Assembly (NCBI RefSeq): GCF_023715585.1
Contig: NZ_JAMBOK010000001.1
Span: 1,612,001-1,676,000 of the forward strand
DNA from: Sporosarcina luteola
Lineage (GTDB): Bacteria; Bacillota; Bacilli; Bacillales_A; Planococcaceae
DNA: 64,000 nucleotides
Reading direction: 5' to 3'
The stretch's first letter is position 1, and every line of letters starts with the position of its first letter. Below the pieces are notes generated by a model. It searched no databases, was not told the origin of the DNA, and was given only the letters and a program-made list of their open reading frames with translations. A program made the position numbers and the translations under genes. Positions 61,750 through 64,000 of this stretch are shown one piece after another.

Positions 61750-63261
61750 ATGAGCAAATTAAAGAAGGCGGCTTTGTGGACGACGTTGCTTGCTCTCATT
61801 TTGAAAGTGTCGGGGTTCATTCGCGAGTCTATTGTTGCAAATGAGTTTGGGGCGTCGCATGAGACGGATGCTTATTTCTTGGCGTTCGGCTTCATTACGC
61901 TTGTCGTGGCGATGATTTCGACGGGCTTCAATAATGTGTTTTTGCCGATGTATGTGAAGAGCCGGACGGGGAATCCGGACCATGATGACCGGAATGCAAA
62001 TGCTTTATTGAATTGGACGGTTTTATTGTTCGTCTTTGTGAGCGCATTCGGGTGGTTTTTTGCAGATTGGTTCGTACCGTTGATTTATAAAAAAGCGGTT
62101 TTTGAAACGAAAGTTATTGCCGTTGAGATGACGCGGCTGTTTTTCGCATTCATGACGATGATTGCGTTGACCGGGTTGCTCGATTCGTATTTGCAGTCGC
62201 GCCGCATCTTTGTCCCTTCCCAAATGGCGAAGCTTCTAGCGACGTTGATGGCAGCGGTGTTTGCAGTTCTATTCAGTGATGTGTGGGGCATTTATTCACT
62301 CGTGTATGGATTTCTTGTGGGGACGGTGATGGGTGTTATCGTGCAGGTCGTTGCACTCGCCCGATCCGATTATAAGTGGCAGCCGGTTTTCAATATGGAG
62401 AGGACATTTGCAAAGGCGTTTTTAGTGCTCATCATTCCATCGCTGTTGAATTCGGTTGTTGGCCAAGTGAATTTATTCGTGAACCGTTATTTCGCTTCCG
62501 GGACGGAGGAGGCGGCGGTTACGTATTTGAACAACTCATCGCTCATCATCAGTATTCCGAACGCAATCTATGCAACGACGCTTGCCGCCATCATTTTTAC
62601 GCTGATGAGTGAGCAGACGGAGCAATTGGATAAATTCAAGGATACTGTTTTCCGCGGTATGGAAATTTCGTTGGTGACATTGCTGCCGATTGCAGTCGGA
62701 TTGCTCGTTGTCGGAGATGCAGTCGTTTCTTTCATTTACGAACGCGGGAAATTCACAGCGGCGGATACCGCGAATACGTATTTAACGTTATTGCTTTACT
62801 TGCCGATCATCGTGTTCCAGGGCATGCAGCTGATCCTGTCGAAATCGATGTATTCGAGGGGCAAGACTGCCATTGTATTCCGGATCAGTGTAACGACGAT
62901 CGCAGTGAATCTCATTTTAAATTGGCTGCTGGTTGATAAGTACGGGTATCCGGCACTTGCAATATCAGCTTCAGTCGTGAGCGTTTATTATTTTGCGGTT
63001 TCGATGGCTGTCGTTTATAAGGATTTAGGGGCTGCAGAGTTGAAGCGGTTCGCACGGATGAGTTCGCGTGTTATCGGACCTGCGATTGTGATGGGGCTTG
63101 CTGTGTGGGGCGCGAAGGTATTGCTGAATGCAGAGGATTGGTATTCGCTCTATCAGTTGGCTGTGCTTGTGCCGATTGGCGTTGTCGTTTATGCAGCGAT
63201 GATCCGGGTTATGTACCGGGAAGGGTTTAACCGGTTTGTTGGATTGTTGAGGCGTGGATGA
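61750..63261 (+). CDS. MurJ/Wzx-type lipid-linked glycan flippase
   Basis: 503 aa from the ATG at 61750 with AGGTGG six bases upstream. About 14 membrane helices; KLKKAALWTTLLALILKVSG and NEFGASHETDAYFLAFGFIT match the N-terminus of MurJ (MviN) family proteins. MurJ itself flips lipid II, but the setting after csaB and a GT4 suggests transport of the undecaprenyl-linked secondary wall polymer. Ending at 63261, it runs directly into a 20-bp repeat array. Confidence 0.88.
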   Translation: MSKLKKAALWTTLLALILKVSGFIRESIVANEFGASHETDAYFLAFGFITLVVAMISTGFNNVFLPMYVKSRTGNPDHDDRNANALLNWTVLLFVFVSAFGWFFADWFVPLIYKKAVFETKVIAVEMTRLFFAFMTMIALTGLLDSYLQSRRIFVPSQMAKLLATLMAAVFAVLFSDVWGIYSLVYGFLVGTVMGVIVQVVALARSDYKWQPVFNMERTFAKAFLVLIIPSLLNSVVGQVNLFVNRYFASGTEEAAVTYLNNSSLIISIPNAIYATTLAAIIFTLMSEQTEQLDKFKDTVFRGMEISLVTLLPIAVGLLVVGDAVVSFIYERGKFTAADTANTYLTLLLYLPIIVFQGMQLILSKSMYSRGKTAIVFRISVTTIAVNLILNWLLVDKYGYPALAISASVVSVYYFAVSMAVVYKDLGAAELKRFARMSSRVIGPAIVMGLAVWGAKVLLNAEDWYSLYQLAVLVPIGVVVYAAMIRVMYREGFNRFVGLLRRG

Positions 63262-63265
63262 GAGG

Positions 63266-63385
63266 GTTATGCGTGAATACTGCTGTTTATGCGTAAGAAT
63301 TTCATTTTATGCGTGGATGTCGCGTGTTATGCGTAAGAATTTCATTTTATGCGCGGATATCGCGGTTTATGAGTGTATCGCGGTG
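63266..63385. repeat. Second array of exactly 20-bp units headed by (G/T)TTATGCG
   Basis: Six units begin at 63266, 63286, 63306, 63326, 63346 and 63366. Units two and four are identical but for the first base (TTTATGCGTAAGAATTTCAT and GTTATGCGTAAGAATTTCAT), and units three and five share GGAT-T-TCGCG, so units alternate in a 40-bp super-period. An inverted head (CCGCTCATAAA) follows at about 63391-63401. Starts five bases after the flippase stop codon. Confidence 0.95.
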
Positions 63386-63454
63386 AAATTCCGCTCATAA
63401 AATACTCTAAGTCGCGCTAAGTGGTTTTGACAATCTAAATTCCTTTAAAAGAAT

Positions 63455-63493
63455 CACCCCAGAAGGTAGAGTTGCATTCTACCTTCTGGGGTG
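63455..63493. terminator. Strong bidirectional terminator
   Basis: CACCCCAGAAGGTAGA (63455-63470) and TCTACCTTCTGGGGTG (63478-63493) form a perfect 16-bp stem with TTTT on the plus side and a T-rich stretch on the minus side. It separates the flippase gene from the convergent autolysin gene. Confidence 0.92.
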
Positions 63494-63498
63494 TTTTA

Positions 63499-64000
63499 TT
63501 ATCTAGTATTCAATTCTGTCAGGAAGTCGCCGCGAATCCATCCAAATTCGATGTGTTCTCCGTTGGCGTCTTTTGTAACGGAGTCTGCGAAAACTTTGTA
63601 CCAGATGTAGCCGTCTGCGCCTTTTTGCTGTTCGACGATGGCGACTGGATACCCGCTTTTGCCGCTTCGACCGAGGTCACGCGGGCTGAATGAAAAGAGC
63701 AGTGTGTCTGACGAGACTACTGGTAACGTACGAACATTCAATGATGTTGTAATGTTCGTCATGGCAAGGCGATATCTATATGCATCTTTACCACCCATTG
63801 CAACATCGGTTCTCCACATATGACCAGCGATTTTTGCCCCCCATGTTGGGTCAGACGCATAGCTGACGTTGAAGCCGACGGTTTTATTGCCAGGCACGGC
63901 ACCTTTCGCGCGTTTCCCTTCCGGTAAGCCATACTCCAAATTGATATACATCAATACGAATGCTTCAATGCTCCGTTGTGGTGTGGCGTATACTTGTCCG
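63499..64000 (-). CDS. C-terminal part of glucosaminidase-like autolysin with SH3-like tail (cut by right edge)
   Basis: The minus frame is open to the window end, and the codons before the internal TTG at 63954 read VYATPQRSIEAFVL. The visible 166 residues contain VGFNVSYASDPTWGAKIAGH, the end of an endo-beta-N-acetylglucosaminidase (LytD/FlgJ-like) domain. A beta-rich SH3-like segment follows (LNVRTLPVVSSDTLLFSF, YIWYKVFADSVTKDA, GWIRGDFLTELN). The full gene should encode a wall hydrolase; convergent with the flippase gene across a shared terminator. Confidence 0.8.
   Translation of the reverse strand, partial: GQVYATPQRSIEAFVLMYINLEYGLPEGKRAKGAVPGNKTVGFNVSYASDPTWGAKIAGHMWRTDVAMGGKDAYRYRLAMTNITTSLNVRTLPVVSSDTLLFSFSPRDLGRSGKSGYPVAIVEQQKGADGYIWYKVFADSVTKDANGEHIEFGWIRGDFLTELNTR

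Noticed and set aside
63266..63385. DnaA-box or replication-origin iterons
   Set aside because: TTATGCGCG matches the TTATCCACA box at only six of nine positions, and there is no replication gene nearby.
1..64000. tRNA, rRNA or complete insertion sequences
   Set aside because: I saw no cloverleaf, rRNA signature, or transposase with terminal inverted repeats other than the RAYT-type gene.

Overview
The window looks like the chromosome of a low-to-moderate GC, Gram-positive, S-layer-forming member of Bacillales, most likely Planococcaceae/Caryophanaceae (Sporosarcina-like). The evidence is AGGAGG-type ribosome binding sites with frequent TTG and GTG starts, nine proteins carrying SLH repeats, a CsaB-type pyruvyl transferase, Bacillus-type Wzz/BY-kinase/PHP-phosphatase genes, and a GC-rich inverted repeat of a kind common in Bacillales intergenic regions. 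The genus is an inference, not a demonstration.

1-14.4 kb is an accessory, decaying segment. It holds small hypothetical genes, a stand-alone SLH protein, a TolA-like membrane protein, and a divergent pair of nuclease-family genes (membrane-anchored Mrr-like and NERD) that share an upstream region with an 18-bp perfect palindrome. It also holds a large beta-helix plus double-AAA+ ATPase, a comM/yifB pseudogene, and an intact Y1 (RAYT-type) transposase. A family of about 48-bp palindromes, with arms reading ACCAGGTTCT/AGAACCTGGT, sits in nearly every intergenic gap from 4.0 to 12.2 kb and clusters three deep next to the RAYT gene.

14.4-30 kb is a Wzy-type exopolysaccharide locus on the minus strand. 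In transcription order it encodes Wzz, BY-kinase, PHP phosphatase, a PglF-like dehydratase, a PglE-like aminotransferase, an initiating sugar transferase, a GNAT acetyltransferase, an ATP-grasp enzyme, a PaaK/CapK-like adenylating enzyme, GT4, a pyruvyl transferase-like protein, a Wzx-like flippase, a Wzy-like polymerase and GalE. The distal part is visibly AT-richer than the proximal part, as expected of an exchangeable cassette.

30-57 kb is an S-layer and surface-protein region, almost all on the minus strand. It contains a phosphodiester glycosidase, a DUF4855 protein, a lytic transglycosylase, two subtilases and other proteins fused to SLH repeats, an O-antigen-ligase-like membrane protein, and two S-layer-type proteins with N-terminal SLH triplets (799 and 974 aa). 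One subtilase gene is split by an A10 tract. A probable small RNA with its own promoter and terminator lies between the split subtilase and an SLH gene.

57-63.3 kb encodes synthesis of the wall polymer that SLH domains bind: a UDP-ManNAc-type dehydrogenase, a WecG/TagA transferase, CsaB, a GT4 and a MurJ/Wzx-like flippase. The window ends inside a glucosaminidase-like autolysin gene. Two arrays of exactly 20-bp units headed by (G/T)TTATGCG occur at 34.0 and 63.3 kb and match no family I know.
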